A stretch of DNA of 64,000 bases from positions 124,001-188,000 of the forward strand of contig MU867093.1 in assembly GCA_033725935.1 (NCBI GenBank), given 5' to 3'. Every line of letters begins with the position of its first letter. Position 1 is the first letter of the stretch. This DNA is from Cladorrhinum sp. PSN259 (taxonomy: Eukaryota > Ascomycota > Sordariomycetes > Sordariales > Podosporaceae). The position numbers were made by a program, and so were the translations under genes. Shown piece after piece: positions 24,720 to 35,307 of the stretch. Below the pieces are notes generated by a model. That model did no database searches. It saw nothing but the letters and a program-made list of their open reading frames with translations, and was not told where the DNA came from.

Positions 24720-26524
24720 ATGTCTCCCTCAGCACTCTCCCCACCCCCCTCGCCAACATCATCCACCTCCTCTTCCCGTCCCCGCGTGCTAGTCCCCGAG
24801 AAACTCTCTCCCGAGGGGCTATCCCTCCTCCGCTCAGCAAACTTTGACGTCGACCTCCGTCCTCCCGGTTCCGTCTCAGCGTCGGACTTGCTGAACATAA
24901 TCCCTTCCTACCACGCCCTCATAGTCCGCTCGGAAACAAAAGTAATTGCCTCGGTCCTCTCAGCCTCCTCCAAGCTCCGAGTGGTAGCTCGCGCCGGGGT
25001 AGGTGTAGACAACATCGACGTGGAAGCAGCTACCAAACAGGGGATCATCGTCGTGAACTCGCCGAGCGGCAACATCGTCGCCGCTGCGGAACATACCATC
25101 GCTTTGCTTCTGGCGACCGCGAGAAACATTCCCAGGGGGGATATCACATTGAAGCAAGGAAAATGGGAAAGAGGCAAGCTCGTCGGTATCGAGGTGGGCG
25201 GAAAGACTCTGGGGATAATCGGCTTAGGCAAGGTAGGGTTCCAGGTGGCCAGGATGGCGATCGGGCTGGGGATGAAGGTCCTCGCGGTAGATCCGTACGC
25301 GAGCCCCGAAGTGGCCAAACGGGCTGGAGTGGCCGAGTTGAAGACCAAACTGGACGATGAGGTTTTGGGTAGCGTGGATTTCTTGACCGTTCACACGCCC
25401 TTGTTGGCTACTACTATTGGGTTACTAAAAGAGAACGAGTTCAAGAAGATGAAGAAGACTGCGAGGGTGTTGAATGTTGCTAGGGGCGGGGTTTACGATG
25501 AGGATGCACTCGTGAAGGCGCTGGATGAGGGGTGGATTGCCGGAGCGGGGATTGACGTTTTCACGAGCGAGCCGGTGAAGGAGGGGTCCTCGGCGGAGAG
25601 GCTTGCGAGGCATGAAAGAGTCGTGGCTACGCCTCACTTGGGGGCTAGTACTGTTGAGGCTCAGGAGAATGTCAGCGTCGACGTCTGCAGGCAGGTTGTT
25701 CAGATTCTGCAAGGGGGCTTGCCGACTGCTGCTGTTAATGCGCCTATTATTTTGCCGGAGGAGTACAGAAGGTTGCAGCCTTTTGTTAAATTGTGAGTAC
25801 CCTATTGACGTTTCTGATCATGTTGGATGGTGTTGCTGACGAGACAAACAGGATCGAGAGAATGGGTAGTTTGTACACTCAACACTTTGGCAGCGGGAGG
25901 AGGTTCGAGCTTGTCTATCACGGCGAGCTGGCTAGCATCACCAACACCCGACCTCTGTTTGCGGCTCTCATCAAGGGTCTCGTCAGCTCGATTAGCGACG
26001 CTGGCGGCCGTGATGTCAACATCGTCAACGCTACACTCATTGCCAAGGAGAGAGGCATTACAGTCGACGAAAAACATGCTGGTGATGAAGCTTCCAGCCT
26101 CACTTATGCCAGCGCCGTGACACTGAAGAGTCTGAGCACCGACGAGTCAACGGACCCCGAGCAGGTTATTGAGGGGTATGTGAGCGGCAACGCCGTATTT
26201 ATCTCCAAGCTGGACAAGTTTGCGGCAAACTTCCAGCCCGAGGGACGCCTGCTGATTCTCCACAACTACGATGAGCCAGGCAAGATTGGCAACGTCGGTG
26301 GCGTGGTGGGAAAACACGGTATCAACATCACCTTTATGCAGGTTGCCGGGTTGAACAGAGAGGCAAGACAGGCCGTGGTGGATGGACCGGCTGACACGGA
26401 GAACAAGCACGCTGCGAAGGAGGCGCTGATGATTCTTGGGGTGGATGGGGATGTCTCGTCGGAGCTGCTCGATGAGCTGAAGAAGTCGGAAGGGATCTTG
26501 GATGTCAGCTTGGTCAAGCTGTAG
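24720..26524 (+). CDS. D-3-phosphoglycerate dehydrogenase, long form
   Basis: It catalyses the first step of serine synthesis, oxidising 3-phosphoglycerate to 3-phosphohydroxypyruvate with NAD+. It has 581 residues in two exons, 24720-25792 and 25852-26524. A Ser/Pro-rich N-terminus of about 22 residues is followed by the substrate domain and the NAD-binding fold (GLGKVGFQVARMAIGLG). Catalytic residues are visible: Arg in NVARGGVYDEDAL, Glu in FTSEPVKEG and His in TPHLGAST. An intervening ASB-type domain comes next, and a C-terminal ACT domain (LLILHNYDEPGKIGNVGGVV) likely senses serine. The length and ASB domain place it with the long bacterial and plant type; yeast Ser3/Ser33 have about 469 residues and lack ASB. 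The intron has a GTGAGT donor. Confidence 0.96.
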
Positions 26525-26853
26525 ATGTCAACAAAAGGTTTTACTCTCTTGGTTAATCCAAGATGTTTTAGTTCAAGATGCTTTCGAGAATAAATAATCT
26601 AAAGACGATTTGAACAGAGAGGCTTCAAACAATTTCGAACGACCCAAGAAAACTTCGAACAGGTGGTCTCCTCCTACTGGCCGCTACACCAAACACGTTG
26701 GCTTTTGCTAGTAGCATACAAGGGGAAACATGATCCCGTACATAATGAGAAATGTATTATATCTAGAAGTGTGCTTTCTGATGCTTCAAGATCTGGTGGA
26801 TTAGCTGCGAAGAGGCAACGAGTCGTGTAAGTTCGTGTAAGTGGTAAGTATAC

Positions 26854-26864
26854 TAGGGTTAGGG
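26854..26864 (+). promoter_or_regulatory. Telobox-like motif (TAGGGTTAGGG)
   Basis: A short telomere-type motif lies about 330 bases after the phosphoglycerate dehydrogenase stop and 480 bases before the alcohol dehydrogenase ATG. Any function is inference. Confidence 0.3.
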
Positions 26865-27178
26865 TCAACATTTCCCCGAGCACTCCGAGATAACCAACGT
26901 TAATATCATAGACGACGATCACATACTCAAAGGGTTATTCCCCCGAATAGTTGCCATCCAATTTTTTTAAAGTGAAAGAAGATTTCTAAGCGACCTTCCG
27001 ATGCCTCGGTACACTAGGTAACATCACCAACATAGGACGATCGATCGCGGTTCAATCGATGATGCTGGGTTTGGTGGAGTCAAAGACGTCATAGTGCCCT
27101 GACAGACTTTGCGCCGTTCTATCAACCAGGCACAAGTTGGTTTCTTGCGAAGGCAGTGGAAGGGAGCGGTTGAGATGG

Positions 27179-27193
27179 TATAAAGGGTATAAA
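27179..27193 (+). promoter_or_regulatory. Double TATA box
   Basis: Two TATAAAG elements nine bases apart lie about 150-165 bases upstream of the alcohol dehydrogenase ATG. Confidence 0.6.
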
Positions 27194-27344
27194 GGGGGCC
27201 GCCTCCAAGGGGTCGGGTCAATTGAGATCAAGCCAATCTTGCCAGTTCACAAAACGGGAAATCTTTCCAGCTACACCACATTATCACATCTCAATCACCA
27301 CAATCAACCACTTACCCGACTTCTTTCCTTCCAAAACAGCGACA

Positions 27345-28483
27345 ATGGGTTACCCAGACACTTTTGAGGGCTTTGTCGTCGACTCACCCAAGACTTGGAC
27401 CAAGTATTACAAGCACGAGCTCAAGCCCAAGCCTTTCGAAGACCACGACATTGATGTTCAGATCGAGTGCTGTGGTGTTTGCGCATCTGACGTCCACACC
27501 GTCACTGGTGGTTGGGGTGATTTCGAGGGCCCTCTCTGCGTCGGCCACGAAGTCATCGGCAAGGCCGTGAATGTCGGAAATGCAGTCAAGTCCATCAAGA
27601 AGGGCGACCGGGTTGGCGTTGGCGCTCAAGTCTGGTCGTGCCTCAAGTGCGAGAACTGCAACAACGCGAATGAGAATTACTGCCCCCACCTCGTCGGTAT
27701 GTTTTGCTATTATAGTTCTTAAACCGTTGAACACCTTGGCTAACAGTTGAAAAAGACACATACAACGCAAAGTATCCTGATGGCTCAACGGCACATGGCG
27801 GCTGGGCCAGCCACATTCGTGCCCATGAGTATTATGTGTTCAAGATCCCAGACGAGTTAGCTTCACATGAAGCAGCACCTCTTCTCTGCGCCGGCATCAC
27901 AACTTATTCACCCCTCGTGAGAGCCAACGTCGGTCCCGGAAAGACGGTTGGCGTAATAGGTATCGGCGGTCTTGGACATCTTGGCCTCCAATGGGCCAAG
28001 GCCCTCGGCGCTGAGACGTACGCCCTCACCCACTCATCCGACAAGGTGGAAGACGCCAAAAAGTTGGGTGCAAAGGAGGTTATCGTCACGTCCGATGAGA
28101 AGTGGTCCGAAAAGTACCAGGGCAAGTTTGACTTCCTTCTCAACTGCGCAAACGCAACGCACAAGTTTGACATCCCGGCCTACCTTTCAACGCTAAAGGT
28201 CGGTGGTGAGTTCCACCTCGTCGGTATTCCCAACGAGCCCCTTCCAGAAATCAAGGCCTTTGCTTTCCTCGCAAACGCATCCAAGATCAGCGGCAGCCAT
28301 TTGGGTAACCATCAGGAGATGGAAGCCATGTTGAAGTTGGCGGCCGAGAAGGGAATCAAGCCCCTCGTTGAGACGATTCCACTTTCAGAGGAGGGCATCA
28401 AGGAGGCTGTTCAGCGTGTTGAGGAAGGCAAGGTGCGCTATCGGTTTACTCTGACCGACTTTGCCAAGGTCTTTGGTCAATAA
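27345..28483 (+). CDS. Zinc-dependent alcohol dehydrogenase, Adh6/Adh7 type
   Basis: This is a medium-chain dehydrogenase that probably reduces aromatic and aliphatic aldehydes with NADPH in the cytosol. It has 359 residues in two exons, 27345-27696 and 27756-28483; yeast Adh6 has 360. The catalytic zinc site is seen in CGVCASDVHT and VGHEVIG, the structural zinc loop in CLKCENCNNANENYC, and the Rossmann motif in GIGGLGHLGLQWAKALG followed by THSSDK, where a Ser after the second strand fits NADP preference. The intron's acceptor is GAAAAAG before ACACATAC; the CTAACAG nine bases earlier would add three codons. The family is often called cinnamyl-alcohol dehydrogenase-like. Two TATA boxes suggest inducible expression. 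Confidence 0.95.
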
Positions 28484-29031
28484 ACGCGAGATGCATGTGA
28501 GCAATGAGGAGTGAATAGATCAAGTAATGTAGAAGAATATCATATATAGGATGTTGAAATACAGATGTGGACACATCAAAGCGTCCCGACAGCCGCCGCC
28601 TTGGGTCAGCCGTGTTTTCCATGGATGCCCTGTCATTGTTGTGTCACTTAAGAATAGCGGGCCGTTGCACTAAACCAGGTTCTCAAAGACAGGGGGTTGT
28701 TTCCCGGCTCCAGAAGGGCGGGAAGACCTGGTCAGTGCATTGACATTCAATCCATGCCGAATTGATTGGGAATCGATTTCTGAACTCTTTCCGGCTTCTT
28801 TGACTTTGAACTTTTGGTTGGATATTCGGATGGACTTGTTGCTAGTCTAAATTTCTCATTTTCAACAGGTGGAACCCGGATGCACAACTCCTCCAAAAGA
28901 TGATTTAGTTCAATCTTTGTTTTTTTTTAAACTATCGTTTCACGCGACCTAGCTGCCAAAATAAAAAGAAGAAAATAAAACGCGACTGGCCGCATGAGGC
29001 GCGTCTTCCGCCAGGGCGCCCATCACTCAAA
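28484..29031. other. Intergenic
   Basis: No gene is seen. It holds the dehydrogenase 3' region and the leader of the next plus-strand gene. Confidence 0.6.
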
Positions 29032-31199
29032 ATGGATCAGTCGCGAATGTCGGATGTGGATGGAAGCGTCGACTCGTCTTCTGCCATCGTCATGGATTCT
29101 AGGGAAGGAGGACCACCAGAAGCAAGTGATGCGACTAGGATGCGGTCACCACTGAGCAAAACCCGGTCCCTCTCGGACGGTGGCGGCACCCCAAAGTTGG
29201 TGTCCAAGCTGTCGCCCTCACCTTTCATAATTGAGGCGTCGCGCCGTGAATCAAAAGACGACATTGCCATCCGGGACAAGGAATCAACAACTACTACTGC
29301 CTTGAATAACAATTCCGGCAGCGGCTCATCGTTACCGTCAACGCCCATCCGAACCGGATTCCACATGCGGGGTCTCTCACTCCAAATGCCGCCTCAGTCG
29401 CAGCAGCAGCAGCAGCAGCAGCAACTTGAACAACAACAACCGCCCTACCAATCTCACCAATCTGCTGGCTCCGTCAGGCAGGCCCCGCTCTCACCGAAGC
29501 TTGACCATTCACACATCTATGCCTCACCCACAAATATTCTGCCGCGTAGATCGCGCGGCCTTGACTTTTCCCGCGCCGCCACCAGTCTGCATCACTCCAC
29601 CTTGGCCGACCCGGCCGAACCAGACTCCTCCCCCACCATCGGCTCCCGCGCCATGAACATCCCGGGCCGCCGAAATGCGAGCGACTATACGGGGGCATCC
29701 GGCGACCACCAAGTCCATAATCCCTCGTCTCTCTGGGGAATGATGGGGAACCCGGAACGCACCCACATCTCGAGCTCCCTGGGTAGTACTAACCATGTCT
29801 TGTCCGATTCGTCGTCGGCCTCGGACGACGATGACCTGATGGATGAAGACATGGATGAGGCGTACATCACCACTCCCCAGGCACCCGGTAGGATGGGTGC
29901 TCCGGGCAGCGGGATGAATGCGCCCTGGATGGCCGGCTCGCCGGCAGTAAACAGTCTGTTGAGTTTCCAGCAGCGCCAACGCCAAAGGAAACAGCCCAAA
30001 AAGAAAATGCGGGGGCCCTTGGGACTCGGGTTCCACTCTCCGGCCGCCGCGTCGGGAGCCATATCAAAGTCACCGCCCAGCTCCCTGCCGCACTCTAGAA
30101 GAGAAAGCATAAGCTGGGCGGCCAACCAACTGCACATTTCTGGAAATGAAAGCGACGGTGGACAGGTGGATGGCATCGACAGCCCGTCCCGGCCGAGCAT
30201 CGTCAGGCGGGCTGTTACGCGGAGGGGGAACCTGTTGGTAAGTGCACCACCTCCTCGTTGTTTACGAATCTATACTTACCAAGACAGCCAAAAACCAAGG
30301 GCTTCGCTCGCATCCGTGCAGCCCTCTTGGAAGAGTCGGCACCCCTGGAAACCGAAATCCGTAGTGAGGCGGAGGTAGTCCGCCAGGTCCGCGAAAGCGA
30401 TATGGATCTCGAACCCCGATTACCACCGCCTGCCCACTCAGCAGGCACCACAGCACTATCGAGTCCCAACTTGGACTCGCAGCCACTTGACAACATGATG
30501 CCGGAAGACGCCATGATGGTTGAGCCAGCACCGGGTAACAATTTCCTGTCTCTAAACTCTGGAACGTTCAAACAGCAAGTGATCAAAAACTCAAAGGGCA
30601 AGATGTTTTGGGATAATTTCCCGGAAACAGGGAGGACGACACCACCGCCTCCCAACTTTAACAACCCCCGGGGATCGCTGGATGATGTGAATATGGATTC
30701 GCCTTCTGCTGGCAGCCAGTCTCAAAGCACTGGGAATAATCACAACCCCTTTGTTGTCCCTTCGCAAACTACGACTAGCAGTTCCGGGAATGGAACACCG
30801 CAGCCAACACATTCGGGATCGAATGTTATCCCTAGCGCGGCGGATATTACGAGGCGGATAAACAGTAAGCGACGAAGGGGGGATGATGATTTCGACCCGA
30901 TTAGTATCAAAAGGAGGGCGGTTAGTCCGGGCATGAGCGCGCATAACTCGCCTATTATGCAGAGTCCGTTGCAGAGGGATAGTGGTACTTTCCCGCCATG
31001 GGGAGCGACAGGAGGCGGAGGAGGATCGGGGTCAAGACCGGGAAGTGTCAGTGGCGGAGATAGTAGGAGTGAGACTGGCAGCGGGAGCGGTAATGGGGAA
31101 AGGGGCGGTAACAGGACGGGAGGAGCGGGGAAGGTTAGGGTCGGGTTTCAGGGGATGGTTGATACTCATGATGGGATTACGAAGTTGAGTATTGAGTGA
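29032..31199 (+). CDS. Disordered Ser-rich protein, possibly Nif1-like cell-cycle regulator
   Basis: The protein has 705 residues in two exons, 29032-30237 and 30288-31199, with a GTAAGT donor and GACAG acceptor. It is largely disordered, with Ser/Pro-rich segments (SPLSKTRSLSD, PSTPIRTGFHMRGLSLQMPP), a run of nine Gln encoded by CAG, an acidic patch (SSASDDDDLMDEDMDE), and a Gly/Ser-rich tail. The best-conserved-looking block crosses the splice: RRAVTRRGNLLPKTKGFARI, then a helix with EESAPLETEIRSEAEVVRQV. A second block is SAADITRRINSKRRRGDDDF. Several SP and TP sites could be CDK targets. I recall similar filamentous-fungal proteins annotated as Nif1-type mitotic inhibitors, but this link is from memory and weak. 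Confidence 0.78.
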
Positions 31200-31988
31200 G
31201 GTCACTAGCGGGAAAGAAGGGAATGAAAAGGAGAGGAGGGAGGCAGACAATAAATAAGGACAGATTGGGAATCGTTACATTATGCGGACAGCACATGCGC
31301 GCGCTTGGGTTGGCTTGGTTAAGGGAAGAGGGACGGGTCGGTGTCTTTATATACGATTTGGGAGGGAGGTTTGCATTGCTACGGGAAACGGTTTTTTATG
31401 GACGGCTGTTTGCTTTAGGGTCGATCGGGAACATGAAGGCAACAAGGAAGCCATTATTTATTTTTCAGGTTGTTTTTTTTGGAAGGATTTGGCGTTTCGA
31501 GCGATATTCCATAAGCGTCATGACATTGACATATTTCATATTTCATGCTGAAAAGGGTTGCTTTTCGTTTTGACACAAAAAATTAGCGGTAAATGGATCT
31601 TTTTGTACATACAAAAGTATAACAAACCCCGCATTTATGTCTGATTGTCTGATTGTGATGACTGTACTGATATAATTCTTGTTCGTCAAGGTAGACAAGT
31701 GGTAGACAAAAGTACCGTATATTTGATGCCAACCCCCGCACTGTAACAAAACCCCTGTCGCGCCACCTGCAAGCTCGCAAGCCACTCCCCGGATTCGTAA
31801 AGGCCCACCACTTATCGATAATCTACCCACTCCGATCAACCGACCGAATCACCATCTGACTGTCGCATTCCAACTTCCAAGCTTATTCTCGATCGCAACC
31901 ACACAACATCCAACCACACTCGCGCGCGCAGACCTCTCAACACAAACCGAAAACTCATCAATCCAATTACCAGCACCCAAAACCAAAA
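31200..31988. other. Intergenic
   Basis: No gene is seen. The last 150 bases are a CA-rich leader typical of fungal promoters. Confidence 0.6.
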
Positions 31989-32888
31989 ATGACACCCAAA
32001 CCACCACAAACCCCAATCTCCTCTTCTCAACCTCCATCCTCCTCCTACCTCCCCTCCCTCCCACCACCCCCTCCTCTCCTCCTGACCAAGCGCGTCACCT
32101 CTTTCCTCCGCTCCAACCTCCCACCAAACATATCAACCGCCATGCTGCTCACACCGAAAGGCTCCTTACTCGCGCACGCTTCTTCTTCGCCTTCTTCCTC
32201 TTCTTCTTCCTCCTCCCCCTCCCCCGGAAGTAATAATACAAATCCGTCCGACCCACCACCGCCACCACCACTCCCAGCCTCGGCGCTCCGCCGACAATGC
32301 GCCGTCGCGGCATCCCTCTGGGACATACACCTCCACCAGCACGCCGGCGGCAGCAGCAAAAAGAAACGAGCGACGGTGACGGTGCAAATGGACAACGGGT
32401 CAGTTTTTGTGATTCGACGACTAAACTGCGGGATGTTGTTCGTTTGTATGGGCAGCGGCGGTGGTGGAGGAGGAGGAGGAGGAGGTGGTGGTGGTGGTGG
32501 TGGTGGTGGTGGTTTTTTACCATCGTCATTTTCGGAAGACGAAAATCACTCTCAGTTACTGCACCCGACGACAGCACAACTACACTCGACGACGACGACA
32601 CAAGCAGGAGGAAGTGGAGGACATGGAGCAGCAGGATTAGGATTAGGAGTACAAGCAGACAGTGGTGGCGGGCACAACAACAGCGAGGAGGAAGCACGAA
32701 GCGTTGTGAGCGAAGCCAGCGCCAGCACGACGAATAATTACCCCGCTGGCGTGGTGTTGATGCGACGGCAGGTTGAGGAGCTGGCGAGGTGGTTGGATGA
32801 AAGGTTTGGGGGGTTGAGTGTGCCTGAGGAGGGGATAGGTGGTAGTTATTATGGGGCGACAGCACAGAATGGGGTTGAGGTTAGGTAG
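31989..32888 (+). CDS. Roadblock/LC7 protein, LAMTOR2-like
   Basis: This single-exon gene encodes 299 residues. The segments LTKRVTSFLRSNLPPNISTAM and LLTPKGSLLAHAS, then LRRQCAVAASLWDIH, VTVQMDNGSVFVIRRLNCGM and RRQVEELARWLDERFG, follow the strand/helix order of the Roadblock/LC7 fold. Fungal proteins of this type correspond to LAMTOR2, a scaffold subunit that ties Rag GTPases and TORC1 to the vacuole or lysosome; that assignment is inferred. The canonical fold of about 120 residues is interrupted by low-complexity insertions: poly-Ser, Asp/Pro-rich, and from about residue 157 a run of about 19 glycines followed by an acidic, Ser/Thr-rich stretch. The glycine run is coded by GGA and GGT repeats. 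An intron hidden in the insertion cannot be excluded because the frame stays open. Confidence 0.75.
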   Translation: MTPKPPQTPISSSQPPSSSYLPSLPPPPPLLLTKRVTSFLRSNLPPNISTAMLLTPKGSLLAHASSSPSSSSSSSSPSPGSNNTNPSDPPPPPPLPASALRRQCAVAASLWDIHLHQHAGGSSKKKRATVTVQMDNGSVFVIRRLNCGMLFVCMGSGGGGGGGGGGGGGGGGGGGFLPSSFSEDENHSQLLHPTTAQLHSTTTTQAGGSGGHGAAGLGLGVQADSGGGHNNSEEEARSVVSEASASTTNNYPAGVVLMRRQVEELARWLDERFGGLSVPEEGIGGSYYGATAQNGVEVR

Positions 32889-33265
32889 GCGAGGGAAGCA
32901 CGGCAGGTAATGAAAAGCGTGTATGGATGGAAGAGAAAAAAGAGATGAAAAAAGATTGCTACGAATAATTTGTTATTGGTTGAACATAGTGATCTATTGT
33001 CGAGGGGATTTTAATTCAAGAGCAAGCAAAGGTGTGAAAGGCGTATATAATATTGAAGGGATGGGTGGCTGGATGGATGGATGAAAAGGAGTAGCTACCC
33101 TACCTATTTAAATCAGAGTTTTTTTTCTCTCTATCAGAACCGAACTGGACATGTTGAAGCGAAGGAGAAGAGAAGAAGTCATGGATTTTTTACTGGGAAA
33201 TGATTCTGAGCAAAAAAGAAACTTCCACAACTGATAAAAACAGAAAATATATACAAAAAAAAAGA
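32889..33265. other. Convergent intergenic spacer
   Basis: This short spacer lies between two genes that converge on it. It holds only 3' regions. Confidence 0.65.
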
Positions 33266-34960
33266 TTACAAAACCAACATGTCAACATCCTGGTTCTCTA
33301 CGGTCACAGGCTCAACAACATCAGGTGCCGCTCCCAACTGCCTCGCCTGCTTCCGGACCATCCTCAACTCGTTGTTCCTCCTGAACCACATGTCATCGTA
33401 CACATCCCGGTAAAGCTTGCCCGCCTCGCTGTTATCAGCCCACAGCGTGTACCCCCGCCACGCGCCATCCAGTATCTCGCTCGCAAGCGGCCGGGGCTTG
33501 CGGTTCATGCCCATCAGCATCTTGAGCAGGCTCTTGAGCTCGCCGCTGTAGTTCAGATGGTCCGGGAACGAATCCAGGTCGTGGTCACCCATGCAGAGCG
33601 GGTTCGACTGCCTGTGGGGGACCGCCTTGTTCTCCAGAGACCTCCTGTACCAGTGCCAGGCGTGGCACCCGCCTCCCCTGCACTCCTCGGCCGCCGGGGG
33701 AGGCATACCAAACATCATCTGGTAGAGGATCGCGCCGACGGCCCAGATGTCGTTTCCCATCGTGTAGGGACGTTGATGCTATACAAAACAAATCTTTAGC
33801 AAAGCACATATAGAAAAACACAGATGTAAAAANNNNNNNNNNNNNNNNNNNNNNNNNNNNNNNNNNNNNNNNNNNNNNNNNNNNNNNNNNNNNNNNNNNN
33901 NNNNNNNNNNNNNNNNNNNNNNNNNNNNNNNATAAAATAAAATAAAATAAAATAAAATAAAATAAAATAAAATAAAATAAAATAAAATAAAATAAAATAA
34001 AATAAAATAAAATAAAATAAAATAAAATAAAAAACTCACCATCGGTTGCCGCCTCCCAAGTTTCTTCCAGTTCCCGTACCACTCCCTCAGCTTCCAAATC
34101 TCGGGCTGCATGTCCGTGTCCCTGGTAGGATCAGTGGATTTTTCCCACCCGATCGCGGGCGCATCTTCCGCGTTAACCCCTTGCTCGTGCAGCATCCCGC
34201 CCGTCACGATGCAGCGCTGCAGCCCGCCGAGCTTGACGGTCCCGTACGTCTCTATCCCCTTTGGGTGGCTCAGCAGCACGTTGGACGGTTTGATGTCTCT
34301 GTGCAGGATCGGGAGCCAGCCCTTTTCCGGCTCCGTCTTTGTGCGGACGCGGTGGCACCGCGTCACGTTGGTCCACTCCTGCCTGGTGGACGCATTCTCA
34401 ATCACGTCGTACTGGTCCCTGATCCCCTCGTGGAGCCACTGCAGCGCTCTGAGCAGAGAGATTGCGACGTGCCAGCAGAGGGACTCGGGCATGAAGGGAC
34501 CGCGGATGCTGACTTTGACGGGGGGTTTCTGGAACAAGCTGTGCAGGGATCCCGCGTCGCAGTAGTCGTAGAGGATGAGGTGCTCCGGGTCGGCTTCTTC
34601 CTGCGCCTGCGCGTCCCCGGGCTGCCACTGCTGCTGGACGACTTCGGTGTGGACCGAGACGAGGTTCTCGTGGTTGAGCACGTTGGCGGCCGGCTCGCCT
34701 GCTCCCTTTTCGTAGAGGTTCCAGATGCGTCTGTCGTACTGGTTGTCGTGGAGGGTGGAGAGGTGGCCGACGTAGATCTCGCCGTCCAGCTTGCGCTTGT
34801 AGAGGGCCAGACGGCCGTCGATGTTTTTCCAGTAGACGTAGTCTGATGTCGGGTAGTTGAGGTGGAGTTCGCTGTAGCCGGCGGGGGGTTTTCCTCGCGG
34901 ACGGTGCGGCTCGATCACCGCGGGCGGCGGCTCTTGCTGGGCTGGCTGGGCCGCTGCCAT
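33266..34960 (-). CDS. Protein-kinase-like protein, probable pseudokinase
   Basis: The protein has 477 residues in two exons, 34040-34960 and 33266-33778. The splice ATG|GTGAGT ... TATAG|CAT gives RRQPMHQRPYTMGNDIWAVG. The fold is recognisable: LILYDYCDAGSLHSLF (hinge), ILHRDIKPSNVLL with H220, R221, D222, K224 and N227 (catalytic loop), and MGNDIWAVGAILYQMMFG (subdomain IX). The DFG motif is replaced by G-G-L-Q after KL (D to G at about residue 246), and no glycine-rich loop or VAIK-type lysine is evident at the N-terminus. Mg-ATP catalysis is therefore unlikely, and a scaffold role or a divergent kinase is possible. The 261-nt intron carries an ATAAA repeat and an assembly gap, so its true length is unknown, but the exons are intact. 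Confidence 0.85.
33833..33931. other. Assembly gap (99 N)
   Basis: The run of N lies inside the kinase-like gene's intron beside a pentanucleotide repeat, which probably blocked assembly. The stated size may not be the true size. Confidence 0.99.
33932..34032. repeat. (ATAAA)n microsatellite, about 20 copies
   Basis: Perfect ATAAA units run from the gap almost to the donor site of the kinase-like gene's intron. On the transcript strand they read TTTAT. The gap directly abuts the array, so the true array is probably longer. Confidence 0.95.
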
Positions 34961-35307
34961 TTTGACTTCTTCTTCTTGTTGTTTTTGGTGATGGTGGTGG
35001 TGCGAGTGGTCTGTGATTCGGTGGCCACAATGCTTCGAGGAGAAAAGAAGACTTGTGCAGATTGTTTAAACAAGGTTTGGAGTGTTGTTTGAAGGTGTTG
35101 GCATGGAAAAAATAAGTGCTCCGGTTGGTATTTTCTTTGTCCTAACGATATGTTTCCCCTTTCCGGACACTCTACAATGCCGTCTGTCTTCGTCAAGCTT
35201 GGCAGCCCTGTCTTTGTTCTTTCTTATATGAGACACATGTTAGCAATCCGGATTGGTAACGGGCCCGGTTCCATTGCTGTGGGTTGCTGCAGGTCTCAGT
35301 CCCTCGA
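34961..35307. other. Intergenic spacer, promoter of the kinase-like gene
   Basis: A spacer of about 350 bases lies between two minus-strand genes. No further gene is seen. Confidence 0.6.

Larger units (their letters stand above)
26525..27344. other. Intergenic, promoter of the alcohol dehydrogenase gene
   Basis: No gene is seen. It contains a telobox-like motif at 26854-26864 and two TATAAA boxes at 27179-27193. Confidence 0.6.

Noticed and set aside
22440..31199. A biosynthetic gene cluster built around glyoxalase, serine dehydrogenase and alcohol dehydrogenase
   Set aside because: There is no backbone enzyme such as a polyketide or peptide synthase, and the genes belong to separate housekeeping pathways.
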